12,293 nt of DNA from an uncultured Eubacteriales bacterium. Its GTDB lineage: Bacteria > Bacillota > Clostridia > Peptostreptococcales > Anaerovoracaceae. Shown in pieces: positions 4,879-11,882 of this stretch (the first letter of the stretch is position 1; each line of letters begins with the position of its first letter). Position numbers and translations under genes: made by a program. The stretch is taken from positions 1 through 12,293 of the forward strand of contig CADBFL010000033.1 in NCBI GenBank assembly GCA_902793875.1, written 5' to 3'. The notes below the pieces were generated by a model, which saw nothing but the letters and a program-made list of their open reading frames with translations, had not been told where the DNA came from and made no database searches.

Positions 4879-6096
4879 CTAGAACAGGGGCTCGTGCTGG
4901 TATTTCCTTATGCTTTCCTTTGTATAAAGAAGCACCTTATCGTTCTCGCGAAGCACGAGCTCTCCGTCCGGCATGATCATCTTGCCGCCCCTGTCGACCA
5001 GCACGATGAAGGTCTGACGGGAAATATCGATGTCCTTTATCTTCTGACCGTTCCACGGATGCCTGGCGTGCAGGATTATCTCCTTCACGTCCTCGAGCAT
5101 TCCCTCGGACGGTGACTCGGCGCACATTATCAGCTTGTCGCCGAGCAGTATCTCCGTGTCTCCGCGCGGGACCACCGTATCGCCGCCCCTTATTATGAGC
5201 GCGATGATGGATCCGCTCGGAACCGCTATCTCGCTGATAGTCTTTCCGATCCACTCGTCGCCTTCATCGATGGATACCTTGATGAAGCGCACATCCTGCT
5301 CCTGCTCTATGTCTGCAAGGCGCTTTGCCTTCTGGTACTCCTCGATGAATCCTGCCGATATGATGCCCGTAGGGATGGCGACCAGGCCGACTCCGAGGAA
5401 TGTGATTATGATGCCGAGTATCTGCCCCAGAACGGTGATGGGGTATATGTCGCCGTAGCCGACCGTCAGCAGAGTCGATGTCGCCCACCATATCGCCGAG
5501 AAGGCGTTTTTGAACACATCGGGCTGCGCGTCGTGCTCGACGCTGTACATGCAGAGGCTGGACGCCAGTATGAGCATCGTGATGATGAACACCGACGCCA
5601 GCAGCTGCGTTTTCTTTCCCTTTATGACGTTTCCGATCAGCGTCAGCGAATCGGAGTACGCGTTGATCCTGAACAGCCTGAATATCCTCACTACTCTGAG
5701 CATGCGGAACACCGCCGCTCCCGCAGGGAAGAACGCAGGCAGATAATGCGGCAGAAACGACAGAAGGTCTATGATGCCGAAGCCGGACGTCACATACTTC
5801 TTTACGGCCGCAGCGCCCTTGTATCCCGGATACTGCTCTTCTGCGGTCAGTATCCTGAGCACGTAGTCGAATGCGAAAAACGCCACCGTGATCTCATCCA
5901 CCCAGTAAAGCAACGGGCCGTACTGCGCCCTGACATTGTCGAAGGTCACGGCAAAGGCCGCCACGAGATTGGCGATCAGAGCGAGCGTGCTTATGATGTC
6001 GTACGCCTGATTGAGGCGGCTGTCGACCACGCCCGTCGATACCATCGCGAACAATTTCTTTCTCGTTTTATCCCAGCTGCTGTTTTTCTCTTCCAT
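4879..6096 (-). CDS. Voltage-sensor type six-helix potassium channel with two C-terminal RCK_C (TrkA-C) domains
   Basis: The 405-residue product, numbered from ATG 6096, has a six-helix ion_trans core. S4 carries arginines at every third position (131, 134, 137, 140, 143) in RMLRVVRIFRLFRI. The pore loop has the potassium filter TVGYGD (211-216), followed by a long S6 ending near 250. Two RCK_C-like modules follow, at about 270-327 (FIKVSIDEGDEWIGKTISEI...) and 338-394 (ILHARHPWNGQKIKDIDI...); I see no Rossmann RCK_N domain. Potassium selectivity follows from the filter; the direction of flux and ligand are inferred. The ATG at 6096 has GGAG 4 nt upstream and is preferred; a GTG at 6138 would add 14 residues but has no ribosome-binding site. 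The gene lies 171 bp after the second trkH, probably with its own promoter, in a potassium gene cluster. Confidence 0.88.
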   Translation of the reverse strand: MEEKNSSWDKTRKKLFAMVSTGVVDSRLNQAYDIISTLALIANLVAAFAVTFDNVRAQYGPLLYWVDEITVAFFAFDYVLRILTAEEQYPGYKGAAAVKKYVTSGFGIIDLLSFLPHYLPAFFPAGAAVFRMLRVVRIFRLFRINAYSDSLTLIGNVIKGKKTQLLASVFIITMLILASSLCMYSVEHDAQPDVFKNAFSAIWWATSTLLTVGYGDIYPITVLGQILGIIITFLGVGLVAIPTGIISAGFIEEYQKAKRLADIEQEQDVRFIKVSIDEGDEWIGKTISEIAVPSGSIIALIIRGGDTVVPRGDTEILLGDKLIMCAESPSEGMLEDVKEIILHARHPWNGQKIKDIDISRQTFIVLVDRGGKMIMPDGELVLRENDKVLLYTKESIRKYQHEPLF

Positions 6097-6160
6097 AAAA
6101 CTCCGGCCCTTTCCTCTGTATATCTCCGGAAAGTTCACCTGTTTCTGTTATATCGTTTCC

Positions 6161-6169
6161 ATTCTACCA
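6161..6169 (-). promoter_or_regulatory. Possible extended -10 promoter for the channel gene
   Basis: On the minus strand TGG-TAGAAT (6169 to 6161) matches an extended -10 (5 of 6 to TATAAT). A second AT-rich hexamer, TATAAC, follows about 10 bp later. No convincing -35 is present. The context GTGGTA is shared with the possible permease promoter at 880-888. Confidence 0.35.
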
Positions 6170-6180
6170 CAAAACACGCT

Positions 6181-6248
6181 GATGCAGTCCCGTATCGCAT
6201 GATCGCGCGCCTGCCCGCCTCTGCTGCATCGGGGCGGTATCGGGGCGG
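6181..6248. repeat. Inverted arms and a 10-bp tandem repeat downstream of the second trkH
   Basis: GATGCAG (6181-6187) and CTGCATC (6224-6230) are inverted repeats bracketing a GC-rich stretch. They are followed by ATCGGGGCGG twice (6228-6237 and 6239-6248, period 11). The segment lies in the 171-bp gap between the second trkH stop and the channel start. It could fold in the trkH 3' region as a terminator or processing hairpin, but there is no U-tract. Confidence 0.4.
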
Positions 6249-6267
6249 GCATCCGGCGCCGCTTTTT

Positions 6268-7734
6268 CTATACCGCGGAGTCCGATCTCCAGAAATTCTT
6301 CAGGAATATCATGATGAACGGATATATCTCGAGGCGGCCCGCTATCATCAGAAGACACATGACGGTCTTCGTGAAAGGCGTGAAGTCCTGCACCAGGACC
6401 GGCGCGCCCAGGTCGCCTATCGTGTTGCCCGTATTGGTCAGCATGGCCTGCGAATAAGTGAGGGCCTGCCTGACGCTCATGTCATCGAGCGAGAGCAGAA
6501 GCGCTCCGCCGAGCCAGAACAGCGTGAAGAGCGCTATGAAGATATTGGCCCTCATCACCTGGTCGCTCTTCATCGGCTTTTTATTGAATGTGAGGGAGCG
6601 CACGCTGTTTGGATGTATGTGCCTGTAAATGCCGTATGATACGGTCTTGAAGGCGATGATCGTGCGCGAGGTCTTTATGCCGCCTCCCGTCGACAGGGAG
6701 GAGGCTCCCGCGAAGTTCATGATCAGAAGCAGTATGACGCAGACCTCCGGCCAGCGCGACACATCCGTGATGATGTAGCCCGACGTCGACATTACAGAGA
6801 CCACCTGCATCATGACAGATCCGAAAGCCTTCAGCAATCCCCTTTCCGACGCTCCCGCCGCGGTGAAGCCCGTGATCAGGACGGCGGCCGCCAGCAGTCT
6901 GAAGACGTACACCCTGATCTCGCTGTTCTTCCTTATATCTGCGATCCTTCTGTTCATGACCAGCAGAAACAGCATGCAGTTCACCGAGCCGAGGAATGCA
7001 AACAGCGTGATGATCGCCTTCAGCGGCGCGGAAAGATCCGTGACGACACCGTTGCCGATGTGCCTGAGCCCGGATGTACTCGTATTTGAAAGAGCCGTCA
7101 GAAGCGAGGTGAATTCGGGCATTCCCGCGAGCAGCAGCATTATGAACTGCAGCATCGTAAGCAGTATGTATACCAGGACGACCTTCCTGTAGCCCTTTCT
7201 GAAGGAGTTGTCGCTCTTCAGAAACGACGGCCCCGGGAATTCCGTCGAAACAAGTCCGTAGCCGAGGAACTGTCTCGTCGGGACCAGGGACAGTATCGTT
7301 ATGATGATGCCCACGCCTCCTAGCCAGTTGCAGGTCGATCTCAGGAGCTGCAGCGACCACGGCAGCGAGGCCGTATCATATATGCCGACTCCCGTAGTCG
7401 TCCAGCTTGCCGCCGATTCGAGCATGGCGTCTGTCAGCGAATAACCCGGTATGCCGAAATAGAACACCGGAACGGTCAGGATGATCAGGAGCATCCAGGT
7501 AAAGAAGGTAGTCATGTACCATATCCTCGGCCTGACCTGGGCGTCGATCCTTCCCGAGAGCTTCATCCCGGCAAGCCCCGCTGCAGCAAGCAGGGCCGCG
7601 GCTGCTCCGAGGACGGATATGACCGACTCCTCTCCGCGTATAACAGCCACGGCAAGAGACGGCAGGATGCTGACGCCGAAGATCAGCAGCGCGTCGGAAA
7701 GTATATTCAGGATGAATTTCTTGTTCCTGTTCAT
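6268..7734 (-). CDS. trkH: Second TrkH-family potassium uptake subunit, divergent paralogue
   Basis: A 488-residue polytopic membrane protein with the TrkH/KtrB fold. The four pore loops can be located by their central glycines: WTTTGVG (111-117, G115), TSTSGLRH (218-225, G222), MSTSGYI (315-321, G319) and LTNTGNTIG (432-440, G436). The intramembrane gate region appears as GASSLSTGGGIKTSR (343-357). All four selectivity glycines remain, but loops 2 and 3 have Thr-Ser-Gly instead of the Thr-Gly-Gly and Thr-Thr-Gly seen in the neighbouring paralogue, and the N-terminal helices differ strongly. By family knowledge it passes K+ (or Na+) under control of a TrkA ring. It follows the first trkH by 32 bp, with AAGGG about 10 nt before its ATG, so it is probably the last gene of the trkA-trkH-trkH operon. 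Altered ion preference is possible but unproven. Confidence 0.9.
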   Translation of the reverse strand: MNRNKKFILNILSDALLIFGVSILPSLAVAVIRGEESVISVLGAAAALLAAAGLAGMKLSGRIDAQVRPRIWYMTTFFTWMLLIILTVPVFYFGIPGYSLTDAMLESAASWTTTGVGIYDTASLPWSLQLLRSTCNWLGGVGIIITILSLVPTRQFLGYGLVSTEFPGPSFLKSDNSFRKGYRKVVLVYILLTMLQFIMLLLAGMPEFTSLLTALSNTSTSGLRHIGNGVVTDLSAPLKAIITLFAFLGSVNCMLFLLVMNRRIADIRKNSEIRVYVFRLLAAAVLITGFTAAGASERGLLKAFGSVMMQVVSVMSTSGYIITDVSRWPEVCVILLLIMNFAGASSLSTGGGIKTSRTIIAFKTVSYGIYRHIHPNSVRSLTFNKKPMKSDQVMRANIFIALFTLFWLGGALLLSLDDMSVRQALTYSQAMLTNTGNTIGDLGAPVLVQDFTPFTKTVMCLLMIAGRLEIYPFIMIFLKNFWRSDSAV

Positions 7735-7766
7735 TCAGTAAAACCCTTCGCCCTGCGGCCGCCTGT

Positions 7767-9230
7767 CTATACCCTGTTAGGGTCCCAGAAGAATCTCGAG
7801 AAAATTATGAAGAAAGTGCTGAGCTCGAGCCTGCCTGCGACCATCACCAGCGACAGCACCGAGGTGCTGAAGCCGTCATAGAAGCTGTACGTGCGAACCG
7901 GCCCGACTCCCCCGAGTCCCGGGCCCACGTTGCTGATGCACGAGAGCACCGCGGTGAAATTCGTGACCAGATCGCCGCTTCCCGTGATCGAGATCAGGAA
8001 TGTACCCGCCATCAGAGTGAACAGATACAGAGTCACGAAAGCGGTGATATGCGTCAGCGTCGCCGAATATATCTTCTGATCTCCTATGGAGATATCGTTC
8101 ACGATGTTGCCGTGCAGCTTGATATTGATCTCCTTTTTGATCATCTTCAGAAGCACGAGCACCCTTATGACCTTCACGCCTCCGGCAGTCGACGAGCTCG
8201 ATCCTCCGATGAACATGAGGATGACGAGCAGTATCCTGCAGAATACAGGCCACAGATCGAAGTCGGCGGTGGCGTAGCCCGTCGTCGTCATTATAGTGAT
8301 CACCTGGAAGGCGGAGTCCTTCACCGCCGTGTAAAGGCTGCTGTATCCGCCCTTCATCATCAGCGCTGCGGCGATCGCAGCCACGGATACTGCGATGATC
8401 TTCACATAAAGTCTGAATTCCTCGTTTTTCAGAGCGCGCAGCGGGTGTCCGTCGGCGATCACGAAGAAGAGTTCGAAATTCGTCCCGGCGAGGAACATGA
8501 ATGCGGTTATGACCCACACGACATAGTCGCTGCCGAAGTGGGCTATGCTGTCGGCGTAAGTCGAGAAGCCTCCCGTCGCCATCGTCGTCAGCGCGTGGTT
8601 CACTGAGTCATAGAAGCTGAGGTGTCCTCCCATGAGAAACAGCGCAAGCGCCGCCGTGAGTATTATGTAAGCGATGTAGAGCCTCTGTGCCGTGCCGGTG
8701 AATCTCGATGTGAGCTTTGTCACGGTCGGTCCCGGCGTCTCCGCGCTCGCGATGTTCCTGGCCTTGATGCCGAAGCGCGGCAGCAGAGCCACGAAGAGCA
8801 CTATTATGCCCATGCCTCCGAGCCACTGGGTCAGCGATCTCCACAGAAGGACAGACCGCGGCAGGACTTCGACGTCGTCTATTATCGTGGCTCCGGTCGT
8901 AGTGAAGCCCGAGCAGGTCTCGAAGAAGGCGTCAAAGGGATCCGGGATCGCGCCCGTGAGCATGTACGGGACGCAGCCTATTGCCGAAGCGATGATCCAC
9001 GTGGTGGCGACGATGAAAAACGTCTCGCGCGGCTTCATCTCCATGTCGCTCAGGTCTTCCCTGTTGGTGAAATACATCAGCAGCCCTGCGGCGAAGCATG
9101 CGGCCATCACAAGAGCAAAAGCTCTGACCGGCGTTTTCTCGCCGTATATCAGAGCAGTCACAAGCGGAAGCGCAAGGAACGCCCCCATCAGATTCAGAAA
9201 CAATGCATAGAAGTTGATCAGCCGTTTCAT
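7767..9230 (-). CDS. trkH: TrkH potassium uptake transmembrane subunit
   Basis: A 487-residue polytopic protein with canonical TrkH features. The pore loops are GFTTTGAT (108-115, G113), ATGGFST (218-224, G220), TTTGYAT (315-321, G318) and SNVGPGLG (433-440, G436). The gate loop GGSSSSTAGGVKVIR (342-356) and the C-terminal AGRLEL (465-470) are also present. By family knowledge a TrkH dimer carries K+ inward and is gated by a cytoplasmic TrkA tetramer ring that binds NAD(H) or nucleotides. It starts 13 bp after the trkA stop, with only a weak site before the ATG, which suggests translational coupling to trkA. A second TrkH gene follows 32 bp downstream. Confidence 0.94.
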   Translation of the reverse strand: MKRLINFYALFLNLMGAFLALPLVTALIYGEKTPVRAFALVMAACFAAGLLMYFTNREDLSDMEMKPRETFFIVATTWIIASAIGCVPYMLTGAIPDPFDAFFETCSGFTTTGATIIDDVEVLPRSVLLWRSLTQWLGGMGIIVLFVALLPRFGIKARNIASAETPGPTVTKLTSRFTGTAQRLYIAYIILTAALALFLMGGHLSFYDSVNHALTTMATGGFSTYADSIAHFGSDYVVWVITAFMFLAGTNFELFFVIADGHPLRALKNEEFRLYVKIIAVSVAAIAAALMMKGGYSSLYTAVKDSAFQVITIMTTTGYATADFDLWPVFCRILLVILMFIGGSSSSTAGGVKVIRVLVLLKMIKKEINIKLHGNIVNDISIGDQKIYSATLTHITAFVTLYLFTLMAGTFLISITGSGDLVTNFTAVLSCISNVGPGLGGVGPVRTYSFYDGFSTSVLSLVMVAGRLELSTFFIIFSRFFWDPNRV

Positions 9231-9243
9231 CCGTTATGTCCGT

Positions 9244-10611
9244 CTATCTGGTAATGCCCAGTCTCATCGACGAGCGGGTCAGCTTTTCGACGTATCCTAT
9301 GTCGGACACGAGGCACACGACTATCACCCGGTCGCCGTCCCTGATCGTCGTATTTCCGTCAGGGATTATCGTTTCGGTTCCGCGCCTTATGGCGGCGATG
9401 ATTATGTGATCAGGCAGTTCGAGCTGCTTCAGCGGGATGTTCAGCATGCTCATCCTGTCGGATGCGTATATCTCCATGATCTCGGCCTGGCCCTGCAGCA
9501 GCACGGACGAGAGCACCCTCTTCGAGCCGCGTATGGCTCTGAGTATCGTGCTGGTAGATATGTCGAGCGGGTTGAGCACTATGTCTATGCCGAGCTTCGA
9601 GATGAGCTCCTTGTAGCTCTCGTGGCTCACCTTCGAGATGACATCCTCGACGCCGTGGTTCTTGGCCGTCAGCGCGAGCAGGAGGTTCTCCTCGTCGTAG
9701 CCCGTGCATGTCACGAAGGCGTCCATGTTGTCGAGCTCCTCATCCTCGAGCAGGCGGATATTGGCCCCGTCCCCGTTGAGCACCATCACGTTCCTGAGCT
9801 TGTTCGTCAGGTAGTGGCAGCGCTGACGGTCCTGCTCGACCAGCTTGACCTTCGAGCCGTACTCGGACAGGCGTCTCGCCAGATAGTATCCGGTCTTGCC
9901 GCCGCCGATTATCATGACCTTTCGCGCATCGGCGTGGCGGTGCTTCGAGTGCACCCTCTTGCTGAGCCTGTATACATCTTCCTTCTCTCCGATGACATAC
10001 AGAAGATCCTTCTCTTCGATCACGTCAAAGCCGTGAGGTATTATGACCTTGCCGTTCCTCGCTATGCCTATGACCAGAAAGTCCGGCTGCAGCGCGCGGA
10101 ACTCGATGAGGTTCTTGTCGACGGCCTCAGGCATCTTCGAGGCCTCGAATTCGATCAGCGATATCTTGTCGAAGGTGTATATGCCGTTCGAAAGAGTGTA
10201 TTTGTCTATCAGATATCTGTAGATCTCTCCGGTTATCAGAAGATCCGGATTGATGATCATGTCGATGTTGCAGTGTTCTCTGATGAACTCGAGCTGGTTC
10301 ATGTGCTCCGGGTCCCTGACCCTGGCCGCGACGTATTTGCATCCGAGCGCCTTCGCGAACGATGCAGCCAGGATGTTGGTGTCATCTGACGTCGTGGCGC
10401 TCAGCAGGAAGTCCGCCCCGTTCACGTTGACCTCGCGCAGCGTCTCGACTGTCTTGGCGTCGCCCGCCACGGTCAGAACGTCGTACTGCTGAGCCAGGCG
10501 GCTGAGCTTTTCTTCATTATTGTCGACAAGCGTCACGTCGTAGTCGCCGTCCAGAAGGGCTTCGACCAGGCGCAGTCCGAGCTTGCCCGCTCCGAGAATG
10601 ATTATCCGCAT
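9244..10611 (-). CDS. trkA: TrkA, peripheral NAD-binding regulatory subunit of Trk potassium uptake
   Basis: A 455-residue cytoplasmic protein with a full duplicated architecture. RCK_N 1 (1-120) has the Rossmann motif GAGKLG (7-12) and Asp30; RCK_C 1 covers about 140-220. RCK_N 2 (230-355) has GGGKTG (236-241) and Glu259; RCK_C 2 covers about 370-445. By family knowledge it forms a gating ring under TrkH and senses NAD(H)/ATP; in Bacillota RCK_C domains can also bind cyclic di-AMP. The ATG at 10611 is chosen because the Rossmann strand MRIIILGAGK begins there and AAGGAG lies about 10 nt upstream; a longer start at 10662 would add 17 non-homologous residues and cross the leader hairpin. It is the first gene of the trkA-trkH-trkH operon, with a promoter at 10680-10708. 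Confidence 0.95.
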   Translation of the reverse strand: MRIIILGAGKLGLRLVEALLDGDYDVTLVDNNEEKLSRLAQQYDVLTVAGDAKTVETLREVNVNGADFLLSATTSDDTNILAASFAKALGCKYVAARVRDPEHMNQLEFIREHCNIDMIINPDLLITGEIYRYLIDKYTLSNGIYTFDKISLIEFEASKMPEAVDKNLIEFRALQPDFLVIGIARNGKVIIPHGFDVIEEKDLLYVIGEKEDVYRLSKRVHSKHRHADARKVMIIGGGKTGYYLARRLSEYGSKVKLVEQDRQRCHYLTNKLRNVMVLNGDGANIRLLEDEELDNMDAFVTCTGYDEENLLLALTAKNHGVEDVISKVSHESYKELISKLGIDIVLNPLDISTSTILRAIRGSKRVLSSVLLQGQAEIMEIYASDRMSMLNIPLKQLELPDHIIIAAIRRGTETIIPDGNTTIRDGDRVIVVCLVSDIGYVEKLTRSSMRLGITR

Positions 10612-10639
10612 TGTTCCGAATCTCCTTTTCAGATTATGC

Positions 10640-10671
10640 TGTGCCGCCCGGATACGCCGCATGCCGGCACA
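10640..10671 (-). promoter_or_regulatory. Leader hairpin upstream of trkA
   Basis: TGTGCCG (10640-10646) and CGGCACA (10665-10671) are perfect 7-bp inverted repeats in the predicted trkA 5' leader, about 30 nt before the start codon. The intervening 18 nt are GC-rich and could extend the stem with bulges. It may shape translation or mRNA stability. I see no known riboswitch consensus here, such as ydaO-type. Confidence 0.4.
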
Positions 10672-10679
10672 ATAACAGC

Positions 10680-10708
10680 ATTATAGCCCCGCGGGGGCTT
10701 TGCTACAA
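10680..10708 (-). promoter_or_regulatory. Promoter for the trkA-trkH-trkH operon with a dyad in its spacer
   Basis: On the minus strand TTGTAG (10708-10703, 3 of 6 to TTGACA) is followed by exactly 17 bp and a perfect TATAAT (10685-10680). The spacer contains AGCCCC-CGC-GGGGCT (10699-10685), a perfect 6-bp dyad ending in the first base of the -10. The combination suggests repressor or activator binding inside the promoter. The predicted start site near 10673 leaves a leader of about 62 nt. Confidence 0.55.
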
Positions 10709-10717
10709 GGTGTTTTT

Positions 10718-11839
10718 TTACTCTACTGATTTGAGAGACTCCGTCATGGAGACGTCCCTGAGCCTCTTCTGCATCGCGAGCCCCACGAGCATGACGAATA
10801 CGAATGTGAGGACGACGGACTGAATTATGTCTCCCGTGCTCACCTTCGTCTCGAAGCAGAGCATCTTTACGACTATGTTGTCTATCGCGAATCCGAGCAG
10901 CAGCCTTCCGAGCGGCACGCCCAGAAGGACAGCGGCAGCCGTCATGAAGAGGTTCTCCCTGAACACATAGGTGCTCACCTCAAGCGGCCTGAATCCGAGG
11001 ACCTTTATGGTCGCTATCTCGCGCGTCCTCTCGATTATGTTTATGTTCGTGAGATTGTATATCACTATGAAGGCCAGAAGAGCCGCAGAGAGTATTATCA
11101 CGACCGTCACCGCATCGAGGCTCTTCATCATGTTTCCTATGCTGTCCCTGACATCCTGCGAAAGCTGTACCGCCGCCACGTCGTCGCAGCCCGCCGCGGC
11201 CGTGGCCGACGCCCTGACGGCATCTTCGCCGGCGCCGCCGGCAAGCTTCACGTACGCCGCTTTTATGCCGGCTTTTTCGCCGAAGCCCTGCTCGTAGGTC
11301 TCAGGGCTCATGTAGATCATGTCGTTTATGTAGTTGTCGGCGACGGCGGAGACCCTGACCTTCATCTTCCTGAATCCGTCTTTGATGACGATCTCGTCGC
11401 CCGGCTGTATGCCGTAGTCGCGCATCAGCCTCTTTACTATCACGACCTCCCCGTCTGACGGGAACGCTATTGGCTCATCGCCTCTGTGAAGGTCCACAAA
11501 GCGTCCGAAGCCGTCGGCAGGAGCCGCTATGCATGTCACTCCGGCATCCTCCGCGCCCGTATCTATTGTCACCTCGCTCTGATGCATGAACAGCACGTCC
11601 GCGCCGCCGCCCGCCTCATCCAGCGTCTTTCTGAAATCCTTCTGCGCGGCCGCGTCCATGTCTTCGCTGAACATCACCGTATAATCGTACAGCGAGATCT
11701 CTTCGAACTGATTGTCCGCGATCTTTGAGACAGTCGTGCCGATGCCGGCTCCCGCGATAAGAAGGGCCGTGCATCCGCTGATGCCGATCACCATCATCAG
11801 GAAACGCTTTCTGTCCCTGAAAATGTTCCTGATCGACAC
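10718..11839 (-). pseudogene. FtsX-like ABC transporter permease, C-terminal part after a frameshift
   Basis: From the first available GTG (11839) this frame gives 373 residues ending in TESLKSVE, the usual C-terminus of the large (about 1100-residue) FtsX-like permeases. It has a membrane helix near residues 12-34, an extracytoplasmic domain at about 40-230, and a terminal FtsX domain with NLTNINIIERTREIATIKVLG followed by helices. The frame is homologous further upstream: PPAGRRILLERIGPLWNRI is readable from 11911, so the GTG is internal. It also has no ribosome-binding site, so this is not an independent gene. By family knowledge the intact protein pairs with an ABC ATPase, encoded outside this window. 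Together with the fragment at 11883-12293 it forms one broken gene. Confidence 0.8.
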
Positions 11840-11882
11840 TTTATAAAGGAAGGATATCCTGTTCCACAGAGGCCCGATCCTC

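Noticed and set aside
6097..6138. GTG start 14 codons upstream for the channel
   Set aside because: No Shine-Dalgarno site precedes the GTG, whereas the ATG at 6096 has GGAG 4 nt upstream. It is not excluded, since the frame is open.
5533..6639. Long plus-strand open frame of 368 codons across the channel gene, the intergenic gap and the second trkH
   Set aside because: It is antisense to two clearly homologous genes, has an Arg/His-rich composition typical of shadow frames in GC-rich DNA, and shows no ribosome-binding site or recognisable domain.
9214..10389. Long plus-strand open frame of 391 codons opposite trkA
   Set aside because: It is fully antisense to trkA, its composition mirrors the complement of trkA codons, and no domain is recognisable.
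10612..10662. Longer trkA start at 10662
   Set aside because: The added 17 residues are basic and non-homologous; the Rossmann fold begins at the ATG at 10611, which has an AAGGAG site.
10685..10699. GC hairpin downstream of the permease pseudogene as a Rho-independent terminator
   Set aside because: On the minus strand it is followed by AUAAUGC, not a U-run, and it coincides exactly with the spacer of a promoter, so an operator or promoter role is more likely. On the plus strand no gene ends upstream of it.
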